Source: Bacteroidales bacterium (GTDB taxonomy: Bacteria; Bacteroidota; Bacteroidia; Bacteroidales; JAGONC01). Taken from it: a DNA stretch of 41,819 nt. Shown here piece by piece: positions 19,224 to 27,706 of this stretch. The stretch is taken from positions 1 through 41,819 of the forward strand of contig JAQUQD010000020.1 of the NCBI GenBank assembly GCA_028716265.1, given 5' to 3'. The position numbers and the translations under genes are program-made. Each line of letters opens with the position of its first letter. The stretch's first letter is position 1. Below the pieces are notes generated by a model. That model was not told where the DNA came from. It did not search any database and saw nothing but the letters and a program-made list of their open reading frames with translations.

Positions 19224-19964
19224 ATGGAAGAGCACAAAAATCATGTTTCTATTATATCCTGGCCAAAAGAGCCAGCCCAAGTGGAACACCAATTCAAAAA
19301 GGGAAGTCCGGCTGAGGTAGCGATCCGCTTTGAAAAGGATCCGGCCCATGTATCCATACAGCAATGGCCAAAGGACCCGATGAATGTGGATATGAACATG
19401 CTTCTGTCGGTCAGACAGCCAGTGCCCGTTTGTATCCGGCTGTGTGAACCCATCTGCGCCAAAAGCGACTATACGATCAGCGTCAACTTCCTCGATCGTC
19501 CGATCGGTTCCATATTGATCAAAGGGATGACCAAACTGTTCTCCTGCTTTGAGAGTGAACGGCCCAATCCGCTGTGCGTCGACTTTCGTGACCTTAAAGA
19601 AGGGACGGTGATCAGGGACAACATAACCCAGTACGGGATTAAATTCTCTCCTGTCGAACGTGATCTGAAAATTGTCACCCACGGAGAACCGGAAGGTGTC
19701 AATAAAATGATCTTCCCCCAGGAAGGATTACGGATCGAATTCCCCTATCCGGTGGATAAGGCGTGGCTGAGGATCTCCAATCCATCATACCAGCTTTTCC
19801 ATATCTCGGTATATGCCGGCAGTGAACTGCTCAAAACGGAAGATGTAACCATGGATCAGGGCGACGTGAAGACAGAGGTTGCCCAGGATGACATGACCGC
19901 ACTTGTCATTACCGGAGGAAAAGGCATCGCGTCATTGATCGAAGTTTGTTATGTCGCTTTTTGA
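19224..19964 (+). CDS. Hypothetical protein with a C-terminal domain paralogous to the C-terminus of the 15508-19185 product
   Basis: CVDFRDLKEGT...YGIKFSPVERDLKIVTHGEPEGVNKMIFPQEGLRIEFPYPV...GIASLIEVCYV parallels CVNWKEEKKER...DGFSFSSIDKTDLRIVLWGKPEGTGKLSVPPKGLSVALPFTA...GNETLLIELCIA. Confidence 0.75.
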   Translation: MEEHKNHVSIISWPKEPAQVEHQFKKGSPAEVAIRFEKDPAHVSIQQWPKDPMNVDMNMLLSVRQPVPVCIRLCEPICAKSDYTISVNFLDRPIGSILIKGMTKLFSCFESERPNPLCVDFRDLKEGTVIRDNITQYGIKFSPVERDLKIVTHGEPEGVNKMIFPQEGLRIEFPYPVDKAWLRISNPSYQLFHISVYAGSELLKTEDVTMDQGDVKTEVAQDDMTALVITGGKGIASLIEVCYVAF

Positions 19965-20012
19965 TTTTTTTTATGAAACAATACCTGATTTTTAATGAAA
20001 GGAGAACATTAT

Positions 20013-20741
20013 ATGCAAGAGAAGTCAAAGATAAATCCAAAAAGTGAACCCGCAGGGGAAAAGAAGGGAAATACGGCCGCCAGTGCCATCGAATTGACGA
20101 GTGTCGCACAGGAGGTATTCAGCCAGATCGCAAAATCCACCTCCAGGGTAGTGCAGCAGGCTGCTTCCATTCTTGAGGAGGAAGTGGCGGCTGGCATTGT
20201 CGCCGCGAAAGAGGTTGAAGGCAAGCTGTTCGATACCAGGGATATCCGCAAGGAGAACAAGGAGGTATTATTCAGCCGATTCAGGAAGGATGCCCATGAA
20301 GTGGTGGATATTTTCATGGATCTGGTCGGCGTGGCTGCAAAATACGGCATCAACCTTACCCAGCGGATGATCACCTTTACGGTGCCGGGTACAAAAACAG
20401 AAGAGGCGCCTGTGTCGGATGTTCCGAAACTGGAGATGCCCGAGCCCATGAAACCCGGAACGGAGACGGAAGTTCCCATGGAACTGGAAAACAAAAGCCG
20501 GGAGGTCACGGATGTGTTCAGCATGTACTGCACGGATCTGATCAGCAGCCAGGGCAAACGCATTGCGGCCGGAAACATTACCTTCGCTCCGGATACGATT
20601 AAGATCGGGCCGGGCCAGACCGCCAGGGTAACGGTAAAGGTTTCGGTGCCCCGAACGACTCCGGCAGGTTCTTATTCGGGGCTGGTTCAGGCCACCAACC
20701 TGTATCAGCTGCGTGCTATTCTGATCATCAGGGTCGTTTAA
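20013..20741 (+). CDS. Hypothetical protein: phasin-like amphipathic helical N-terminus plus Ig/NEW3-like C-terminal domain
   Basis: Helical QEVFSQIAKSTSRVVQQAASILEEEVAAGIVAAKEVEGKLFDTRDIRKENKEVLFSRFRKDAHEVVDIFMDLVG; C-terminal FAPDTIKIGPGQTARVTVKVSVPRTTPAGSYSGLVQATNLYQLRAILIIRV. RBS AAAGGAG upstream. Confidence 0.7.
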   Translation: MQEKSKINPKSEPAGEKKGNTAASAIELTSVAQEVFSQIAKSTSRVVQQAASILEEEVAAGIVAAKEVEGKLFDTRDIRKENKEVLFSRFRKDAHEVVDIFMDLVGVAAKYGINLTQRMITFTVPGTKTEEAPVSDVPKLEMPEPMKPGTETEVPMELENKSREVTDVFSMYCTDLISSQGKRIAAGNITFAPDTIKIGPGQTARVTVKVSVPRTTPAGSYSGLVQATNLYQLRAILIIRVV

Positions 20742-20750
20742 GCTTCCGGC

Positions 20751-21788
20751 ATGCCAGCCAAGAGCTATGACTTTGTAAAAGAGGTGCTTGAGGACTACAA
20801 TGCACTGGCCATCAAGTCTCTTTTCAGGTACATACCGGAGCAGGAACCACGCAGGTATCTGTATGAGCTGGTTTCTTCCTATCCGGGCAGGCCGGGGAAG
20901 GGATTCCGGCCGGGATTATGCATGGCCACCTGCAAGGCGTTCGGCGGCACCGAGCACCTGGCCCTCCAGTCAGCGGTAGCCATTGAACTCTTCCATAATG
21001 CATTCCTTGTCCACGATGACGTGGAGGACGACAGTGATTACAGGAGGGGTGAAAGGACGTTGAACGCGGAGTATGGGATACCCATCGCGGTAAATGTGGG
21101 GGATGCTATGAATGTGCTCAGCATCAGGCCGTTAATGGAGAATTTATCCCTGTTGGGACCTGAATTGACCTGGCTGGTCTTTACCGAGGTGGAGCACATG
21201 GTCAGGCAGTGTGTGGAAGGGCAGGCCATGGAACTGGGCTGGGTGCACGACAATGACATCCACCTGACCGAGGAGGATTACCTCCGCATGACCCTGAAAA
21301 AAACCTGCTGGTACACGATCATCCATCCCTGCCGTATCGGTGCACTGATTGCCACTGGCGGGGAAGCGGATCTGGACCGTTTTAACCGGTTTGGCTATTA
21401 CCTCGGTGCCGCATTCCAGATCCAGGACGACCTGCTGAACCTGATCGGCGATAAGGAGAAATATGGCAAGGAGATCGGCGGCGATCTGTGGGAAGGCAAA
21501 CGTACCATGATGCTTATCCATTTGCTCAATTCAGCAACGGATGACGAAAAGGAGTGGCTGGGTCATTTTTTGAGTGTACCCCGCCGGCAGAGGAACCTTC
21601 AGGATGTAGAAAATGTCTATCGCTTGATGATCACGTATGACAGTTTCGGATATGCCCGGTCCTGTTCCCGTAACCTGGCCGGCGCTGCTCTGAAAGAGTT
21701 CTTCACTGCCTATGGGGATCTGCCGGATACGCGGGACAAGGAATTCCTGTATAGGATCGTTCTGTACATGATCGAGAGAGAGCTTTAA
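20751..21788 (+). CDS. Polyprenyl synthetase family protein (isoprenyl diphosphate synthase)
   Basis: GKGFRPGLCMATCKAFGG; FARM-type HDDVEDDSDYRRGERT; second aspartate-rich motif FQIQDDLLNLIGDKEKYGKEIGGDLWEGKRT. Begins 9 bp after the previous stop. Confidence 0.92.
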   Translation: MPAKSYDFVKEVLEDYNALAIKSLFRYIPEQEPRRYLYELVSSYPGRPGKGFRPGLCMATCKAFGGTEHLALQSAVAIELFHNAFLVHDDVEDDSDYRRGERTLNAEYGIPIAVNVGDAMNVLSIRPLMENLSLLGPELTWLVFTEVEHMVRQCVEGQAMELGWVHDNDIHLTEEDYLRMTLKKTCWYTIIHPCRIGALIATGGEADLDRFNRFGYYLGAAFQIQDDLLNLIGDKEKYGKEIGGDLWEGKRTMMLIHLLNSATDDEKEWLGHFLSVPRRQRNLQDVENVYRLMITYDSFGYARSCSRNLAGAALKEFFTAYGDLPDTRDKEFLYRIVLYMIEREL

Positions 21789-22498
21789 AATGATTTGGAA
21801 TTCAACGATTTAGCTGATTGTTGATAACTAGTGATAAAGATTTGCGGGAATGCATCACACGGGATTCCTTCCGGCATGACTTGCGGAAAGCGGGCAAACT
21901 ACGCAAAGCCGCATCCCATACATTGACTCTGGAAATAGTGGCGGTTCAGCGTACAATGGTCTTATGACTGTACACTTTATCCAGCATGCGGTCGAAGAAG
22001 CTGTTCCGCTCTTTAGCAGATACCGTGCTGATGAGAACGGAGTTTTCCATCAGTGTATGCATGAAGTCTTCGATATCCTTGCAGAATTCCGAGTTGGTCG
22101 TACTGAACAATTGAATGAGATTAGTTGTTTCAAACAACGCATCCGCTGAAAGACTGTAATGAGTGATCAGGTACCTGATCTTAAAGATTGGAAGTCTACC
22201 CTGGAAAAGTTGACAGTGGGCTGGCTACATCAACAACCGTTCGACACTGGTGAGCGGGACTGCTGAACGGGAAAGGAACAAGTTCTTTAGGGAAATCGTC
22301 TATCAGATCCAGAAATGTCAGTTGCAGCTGGATGGGTGAAGCAGTTTTCGTTAAAGCCCGTCAGCCATTCTGAAGAAATAATACACGCTCGGTTGCATAT
22401 TAGGAATACTTGATGTATATTTATGTCATAATTCAATTCCCAAATTCTGCAATGCTCAATGCTCAATACTGAATACTGAATATAAAATCCTGAACGTT

Positions 22499-22981
22499 AT
22501 GGCTCTCTATAATAAAAAAGGAATGCTTTTCATACCCACTCCGGAGCGAACGAAAGCATTCGGCAAAGTATCTTCTCTTTTGGTCATCAGTCAGTGTTAC
22601 TGCCCCGAAGGTCACAATCTTGTCAGCCCCAGGGCAAATTTCGACGGATATGAGGGTATTCTGATCAAAGTGAGGAAGGGGGGGCAGATGGGCCTGGTGG
22701 CCCTTAGCCCTGTTTACGGTGTGAAGAGCCGGATATCCTTTGATGTGGACCTGAAAAAGGGCGATATCACAGAAATCCTTTGTCCGGTATGCGAGAAGCC
22801 TTTCCCATTGTACCACCCGTGCTCTTGCGGCGGACACCTGGTAACCATTTTCATGGATGATAAGATCAATTACAGCAATTGCATCCTCATCTGCAACCGG
22901 GTGGACTGCTTCAATGCCGAGCTGCGGTTCCATGATGAACTCGTCCATTACGACAGCACTGACCAGATCATGTTCGGGTAG
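22499..22981 (+). CDS. Hypothetical protein with several CxxC-type pairs (possible zinc ribbon)
   Basis: CYCPEGHN, ILCPVCEKPF, CSCGG and CNRVDC; 160-aa ORF starting ATG. Confidence 0.6.
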   Translation: MALYNKKGMLFIPTPERTKAFGKVSSLLVISQCYCPEGHNLVSPRANFDGYEGILIKVRKGGQMGLVALSPVYGVKSRISFDVDLKKGDITEILCPVCEKPFPLYHPCSCGGHLVTIFMDDKINYSNCILICNRVDCFNAELRFHDELVHYDSTDQIMFG

Positions 22982-23123
22982 GCATCAGTTCACTTCTTAT
23001 TTCCTTCATTTCACACTACGCATCCTTCACTTCGCAGCTTTTCGGTTTCCTGCCGCGTGGAAGGAACTTAATTTTGGTGCATGTTTCATTCACATAGTGT
23101 TTAACCACCAAAATCAAGTTACC

Positions 23124-23498
23124 ATGAAAGCACAGGTTTTAGCAGTTCTGAGTGTCCTCTTCTTCGGAATGACCTCTGGTTATGGCTCAGCCGTTACACC
23201 AGTCGATTCGGTTGCTGAAAAAAACGCATCCGTTGAATGTGTCGTCTATACCAGCCACGACGGATTGATCACTTTCCGTATGGTCAAGGCTCCTGACGAG
23301 GTAGTCAGGGTGGGCTTGTATGATACCAAAGGCAACCTTCTTGTCAGCAGGAGATATAAAAGGATCAACAGTGTTAAATTGAGCTACGATCTGAGCGAAT
23401 GCCCGGATGGCAATTACGAGATCCGTGTCAGCACCAGCGATGCGACTGTATTTTCAAGGTCCGTTGCCAAACCGCAGGCGTCCCTCACTAAAAATTAA
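23124..23498 (+). CDS. Small secreted protein, DUF3244-like / beta-sandwich
   Basis: ATG at 23124: MKAQVLAVLSVLFFGMTSGYGSA signal peptide, then GLYDTKGNLLVSRRYKR...LSYDLSECPDGNYEIRVST. ORF-track start (22857) is in the preceding gene. Confidence 0.6.
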   Translation: MKAQVLAVLSVLFFGMTSGYGSAVTPVDSVAEKNASVECVVYTSHDGLITFRMVKAPDEVVRVGLYDTKGNLLVSRRYKRINSVKLSYDLSECPDGNYEIRVSTSDATVFSRSVAKPQASLTKN

Positions 23499-23621
23499 CC
23501 TGGAGATGTTCCTGACCGGGTTCCACCCGTTGCCGTTCTTTGAAATCCTGGCTCGACTGTGTGCATCAGGCCTTAATTTCGTACATTTGAGGACTGTTAA
23601 GCGATCAAAGGCATCACCCGT

Positions 23622-24668
23622 ATGGATCCATTGAGCAAGCCTGTTTTTCGCAATCCCCTGGTGCGCTGGGTGGCATTGCTGGCCACAGGGCTGATCTGCA
23701 GTTTTGCGGTCGATGTCACCTTCACCCTGATCTACCCCTGGCACCGTATCTTCAGCACCTGGTCATCATATCTCTATCCGGTGGCAGGTGTGCTGCTCGG
23801 CGGAGAGATCTTCAGGCTGGTGATCCTGAGGCTGAACAGGTCCATCCAATGGGAACGGAATCTCTGGAAGAGGGGCATCACTCAGTTTCTGGTAGGAGCA
23901 GGCCTTTCACTGACGATCACAACCGGTATCCGGTGGATCTGGATACTGGCTTTCTCAGGGGATGTGTTTGTGCGGTTCGTTGACGAACTGATCATCGCCT
24001 TTTTCGGATTATTGATCATTACAGGGATGGTAGTGTGGGACCTTGGGATTTTCCTCATCAGGAAGTGGAGGCTTTCAGAGTTGCAGGTGGAACGGTTCAA
24101 AAAGGAGACAGCAGAATCCAGGTTCGAGACACTGCGTGCACAGGTCAACCCGCACTTTCTGTTCAACAGCCTGAATACCCTGTCTTCGCTTATCCATGAG
24201 GATCCCGGGAAGGCCGGTGAGTTCATCAGGGAGCTTTCGGACGTTTATCGCTACATCCTTGATATGCGTGAAAAAAATACGGTCGATCTTAGGGAAGAGT
24301 TGGTGTTTATGCGGTCGTACATTTTCCTGCTTCAGCTTCGCCATGAAAACCGCCTGTTCCTGAGTGAAAACATCCCAGAAGGATACGGGAACCATCAGAT
24401 CGTTCCGGCGGCTCTCCAGCTGCTGATCGAAAATGCCATCAAGCACAACGTAGCCTCTGCCAGTAAACCGCTGACCATCCGTTTGTTTGTGGACGGCCAG
24501 GATTATCTTGTGGTGACCAACAACCTGCAGCGGAAAGCTGAAAACGTTCCCTCCCCGGGTTTCGGTCTCAGAAGCCTGGCCAGCCGGTATATGTTCCTGA
24601 CGGACAAACCGGTCCAGATCGATGAAAGTGGTACTGATTTTTCGGTAAAGATCCCCTTAATCCCATGA
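23622..24668 (+). CDS. LytS-type sensor histidine kinase (His_kinase family)
   Basis: Four TM-like segments; LRAQVNPHFLFNSLNTLSSLIHEDP H-box; VPAALQLLIENAIKHN N-box. Confidence 0.93.
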   Translation: MDPLSKPVFRNPLVRWVALLATGLICSFAVDVTFTLIYPWHRIFSTWSSYLYPVAGVLLGGEIFRLVILRLNRSIQWERNLWKRGITQFLVGAGLSLTITTGIRWIWILAFSGDVFVRFVDELIIAFFGLLIITGMVVWDLGIFLIRKWRLSELQVERFKKETAESRFETLRAQVNPHFLFNSLNTLSSLIHEDPGKAGEFIRELSDVYRYILDMREKNTVDLREELVFMRSYIFLLQLRHENRLFLSENIPEGYGNHQIVPAALQLLIENAIKHNVASASKPLTIRLFVDGQDYLVVTNNLQRKAENVPSPGFGLRSLASRYMFLTDKPVQIDESGTDFSVKIPLIP

Positions 24669-24671
24669 TCC

Positions 24672-25439
24672 ATGAAGGTACTGATCATTGAAGACGAGCC
24701 TTACGCACAGAAGGAACTCACCAGGCTGCTGGAACAGACCGGCAGGCAGCTGGAGGTCATGGCCTGTACCGATTCTGTGGAGGAGGCGGTCGAATGGTTC
24801 CAGCTGAATCCAATGCCTGATCTGATTTTCATGGATATTCAGCTGGCGGATGGACTGAGTTTCGAGATCTTCAGGAAAGTGAAGGTAACGGCACCGGTCA
24901 TCTTTACAACCGCTTTCGATCAGTATGCCATTCAGGCCTTCAAAGTGAACAGCATCGATTATCTTCTGAAACCTGTCAGGCTGAATGAACTTAACAATGC
25001 GATGCAAAAGCTGGAAGAAATCCGGAATCAGTTCTCCGGCAGGAGAACCTTCCTTGAAAGTGGCGACATCGACAGACTGGTGAAAAGCATCCGGCCGGAA
25101 TATAAGTCGCGTTTTATGGTCAGACTGGGTGATCAGTTTAAAACGGTCTCTACCATGGAGATAGCCTATTTCAGGGCAGAGGACAATGAAGTCATCCTGG
25201 TGACGCAGAATGGAAGGAACTACATTGTCGACCATTCATTGGATGAACTGGGCCAACTGCTCGATCCGCGTGTTTTTTTCAGGATTTCACGCAGTTATTT
25301 GGTGGGCATCCATTCAGTGATGAAGGTGAGCAAATATTTCAACAGCAGGCTGATTCTCGAGCTTCAGCCGGAAGCAGGTGAAAAGGTGCTCATCAGCAGG
25401 GTGAAGGTGCAGGAGTTTTTAAAGTGGATGGACAAGTAG
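24672..25439 (+). CDS. LytTR-family response regulator
   Basis: Receiver domain MKVLIIEDEPYAQKELTRLL...LIFMDIQLADG...FTTAFDQYAIQAFKVNSIDYLLKPV; C-terminal LytTR (IAYFRAEDNEVILVTQNGRNYIVDHSLDEL...FRISRSYLVG). Confidence 0.95.
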   Translation: MKVLIIEDEPYAQKELTRLLEQTGRQLEVMACTDSVEEAVEWFQLNPMPDLIFMDIQLADGLSFEIFRKVKVTAPVIFTTAFDQYAIQAFKVNSIDYLLKPVRLNELNNAMQKLEEIRNQFSGRRTFLESGDIDRLVKSIRPEYKSRFMVRLGDQFKTVSTMEIAYFRAEDNEVILVTQNGRNYIVDHSLDELGQLLDPRVFFRISRSYLVGIHSVMKVSKYFNSRLILELQPEAGEKVLISRVKVQEFLKWMDK

Positions 25440-25499
25440 GGGAATAATTTAAGATTCAGTATTCAGTATTTGGAATTTAGTATTTGAGTTTTGACGGAT

Positions 25500-26192
25500 A
25501 TGAGCAAGATATTTTTGAAATATTGGGGTTCGATCATCATCCTTTTATTAATTACATCGTGCCACAGGGTGGTGATCGTGGTGGATGAGATACCGGAGAA
25601 TACCCCTCCCGGTGAGGCACTGTATTTTGCAAGCAACCTGAACCGGTGGGATCCGGGGGATGAGCGGTACCAGCTGGAAGCCAATGCCAACGGTACCTGG
25701 CAGATTACACTTCCCCCGGGTTTCGGAACGATTGAGTATAAATTCACCCGGGGTGGGTGGCTTTCGGTGGAAACGGATATTTGCGGAACGGATATTAATA
25801 ACCGGATCCTTCCCATTACAAAGGATGACACCATTCATCACTGCATCGAAAGCTGGCACGATCAGTTTCCCCTGAAATGCGAGGGGGTGGTGCTGATCCT
25901 TGACGTTATTCCTGAGAACACGCCTCCGGATGCGGATATTTATTTTGTGAGCAGCATGCGTGACTGGTGGACCTATGATAAGAATTACCTGATGAAGCGT
26001 AATGCCGATGGATTTTATGAGCTCCGGATTCCAAAGCGCGTCGGGGAGTACATTGAATTCAAGTTCAACCGCGGACCCTGGTCAACCGTCGAAGTGGATG
26101 CCAGCGGGAATAATATTAAAAACCGGCAGATGGTTATCCGTGATCAGGACACCCTTTATTTTCAGATCGAACGATGGAAGGACAGACAGTAA
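25500..26192 (+). CDS. Lipoprotein with two tandem starch-binding (CBM20-like) domains
   Basis: Lipobox LLLITSC; two repeats (IPENTPPGEALYFASNLNRWDPGDERYQLEANANGTWQITLPPG...IEYKFTRG / IPENTPPDADIYFVSSMRDWWTYDKNYLMKRNADGFYELRIPK...IEFKFNRG). Confidence 0.78.
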   Translation: MSKIFLKYWGSIIILLLITSCHRVVIVVDEIPENTPPGEALYFASNLNRWDPGDERYQLEANANGTWQITLPPGFGTIEYKFTRGGWLSVETDICGTDINNRILPITKDDTIHHCIESWHDQFPLKCEGVVLILDVIPENTPPDADIYFVSSMRDWWTYDKNYLMKRNADGFYELRIPKRVGEYIEFKFNRGPWSTVEVDASGNNIKNRQMVIRDQDTLYFQIERWKDRQ

Positions 26193-26276
26193 TCAGTTGG
26201 CAGTTAGCAGTTGGCAGTTGGCAATGGAACAATAGAACAATAGATCAATGATAAATTGACAATTGCCAACTGACAA

Positions 26277-27635
26277 TTAAAAATTCTTCAGGACTCTGTA
26301 CGCGTAAGGCTGGAACTCAATACCGGATGAGAGTGTGGCCGGTGATTCGTCAAAAGCATCCTTCCACACTGAATTCACCAGCTCGGCAGGCACACTGTAT
26401 TCGATTGCCACTTTTCGCGTGTTAACCATGACAAAAAGTTTCTCCTGGTTGTTTGTTCGCAGGAAAGCCAGTATGTCCTTATTGCTGAAGGTCTTTAATT
26501 CTGCGATGGAATCAATCCTTGCCGTTTCGGAAGCATTATAAAATGTGAGGATCTTTTCATATTCCCCAAACATATCCGGATTCTGATCCCAGTCGATCGT
26601 GCTATGTTCAAAAAAGGGAACATTGTCGCTGACTCCGACTTCCTGGGATCCATACAGCAAAGGAATACCTTTGAGATAGATGGCTATGACGGATGCAGCC
26701 AGCGCCCCCTGTTTGCCGTTGAAAAGCGACACCGGGGTTGCATCCCAGGCTGATTCATCGTGGTTGGTGGTGAAACGCAGCTTATGCCTTCCTGAAGGTA
26801 TGTTCTTGTATTCGTTTTCGTTCACCGTGAACAGGCCGCTTGCTGCCTGGTTTTGTATAAATACTCCTTTGAGCTTATTGTAGAAGTCCCACGAATAATT
26901 CATCTGGAATCCGGCTGTAAAATGATCGGGGCGCGACCCTTCCGCCAGCAGGATCAGCTCTTTCTCCTGGCCGGATTTCAGGTCAGTGAGTGCCTGCTGC
27001 CAGAAACTGAACGGGACAAAGTCGGCCGCATCGCAACGGAATCCGTCGATATCCGCCGTGTTCACCCAGTATTCCATGGCTTCGATCATCGAGAGCCTCA
27101 TCTGCGCATTGTCGTAATTCAGGTCAGCCACATCGAGCCAGTTGGTACCTGCAGGGTGAACAATGTTCCCTGAGCCATCTTGGGTGTACCAGTCTTTGTT
27201 ACTGATCCAGGGATTGTCCCAGGAGGTGTGATTGGCAACCCAGTCGATGATCACCGCGATATCCATTTCGTGGGCCTTTGAGACCAGATCCTTGAAATCC
27301 TTCAGGGTACCGAATTCGGGATTCACCTCTTTGTAATTCTGTACGCAATAGGGTGAGTTGACCGAATTAACCTGACCGACGGGATGGATGGGCATAAGCC
27401 AGATCACGTTGATGCCCAGTTTATGGATTTCGTCCAGCCGGCCGGTGACTCCCTGCAGATCCCCTGTGGTACTCAATGCCCGTATATTCACTTCATACAT
27501 CACGATATCTTCCGTTTTTGGAACGATGAAGGAGCTTGTATCCTCCGGTTGAGGAGGATTCACCTTTTCTTCAGGATCTTTTTTGCAGGATGCAAGCAGA
27601 AGCAGAACGATCAACAGAAATAACAGGATTCTCAT
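26277..27635 (-). CDS. GH13 alpha-amylase family lipoprotein
   Basis: MRILLFLLIVLLLLASCKKDPEE lipobox; VNVIWLMPIHPVG; DIAVIIDWVANHTSWDNPW; DGFRCDAADFVP; LLAEGSRPD; FTTNHDESAW. Start adjusted to ATG 27635. Confidence 0.93.
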   Translation of the reverse strand: MRILLFLLIVLLLLASCKKDPEEKVNPPQPEDTSSFIVPKTEDIVMYEVNIRALSTTGDLQGVTGRLDEIHKLGINVIWLMPIHPVGQVNSVNSPYCVQNYKEVNPEFGTLKDFKDLVSKAHEMDIAVIIDWVANHTSWDNPWISNKDWYTQDGSGNIVHPAGTNWLDVADLNYDNAQMRLSMIEAMEYWVNTADIDGFRCDAADFVPFSFWQQALTDLKSGQEKELILLAEGSRPDHFTAGFQMNYSWDFYNKLKGVFIQNQAASGLFTVNENEYKNIPSGRHKLRFTTNHDESAWDATPVSLFNGKQGALAASVIAIYLKGIPLLYGSQEVGVSDNVPFFEHSTIDWDQNPDMFGEYEKILTFYNASETARIDSIAELKTFSNKDILAFLRTNNQEKLFVMVNTRKVAIEYSVPAELVNSVWKDAFDESPATLSSGIEFQPYAYRVLKNF

Positions 27636-27706
27636 GGAAACTTCTTTTGGCAAAGGTACTGATTCAGGAGAGAATTGTTAATTTTACGGAAACAAACTCC
27701 ACCCCA

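Noticed and set aside
18927-19682. 251-aa minus-strand ORF spanning two cassette genes
   Set aside because: Antisense to two coherent plus-strand genes that share a recognisable paralogous domain.
21946-22149. Overlapping 60-aa class ORFs on both strands
   Set aside because: Too short, start on a non-ATG codon or without an RBS, no recognised family; kept only as a low-interest possible remnant.
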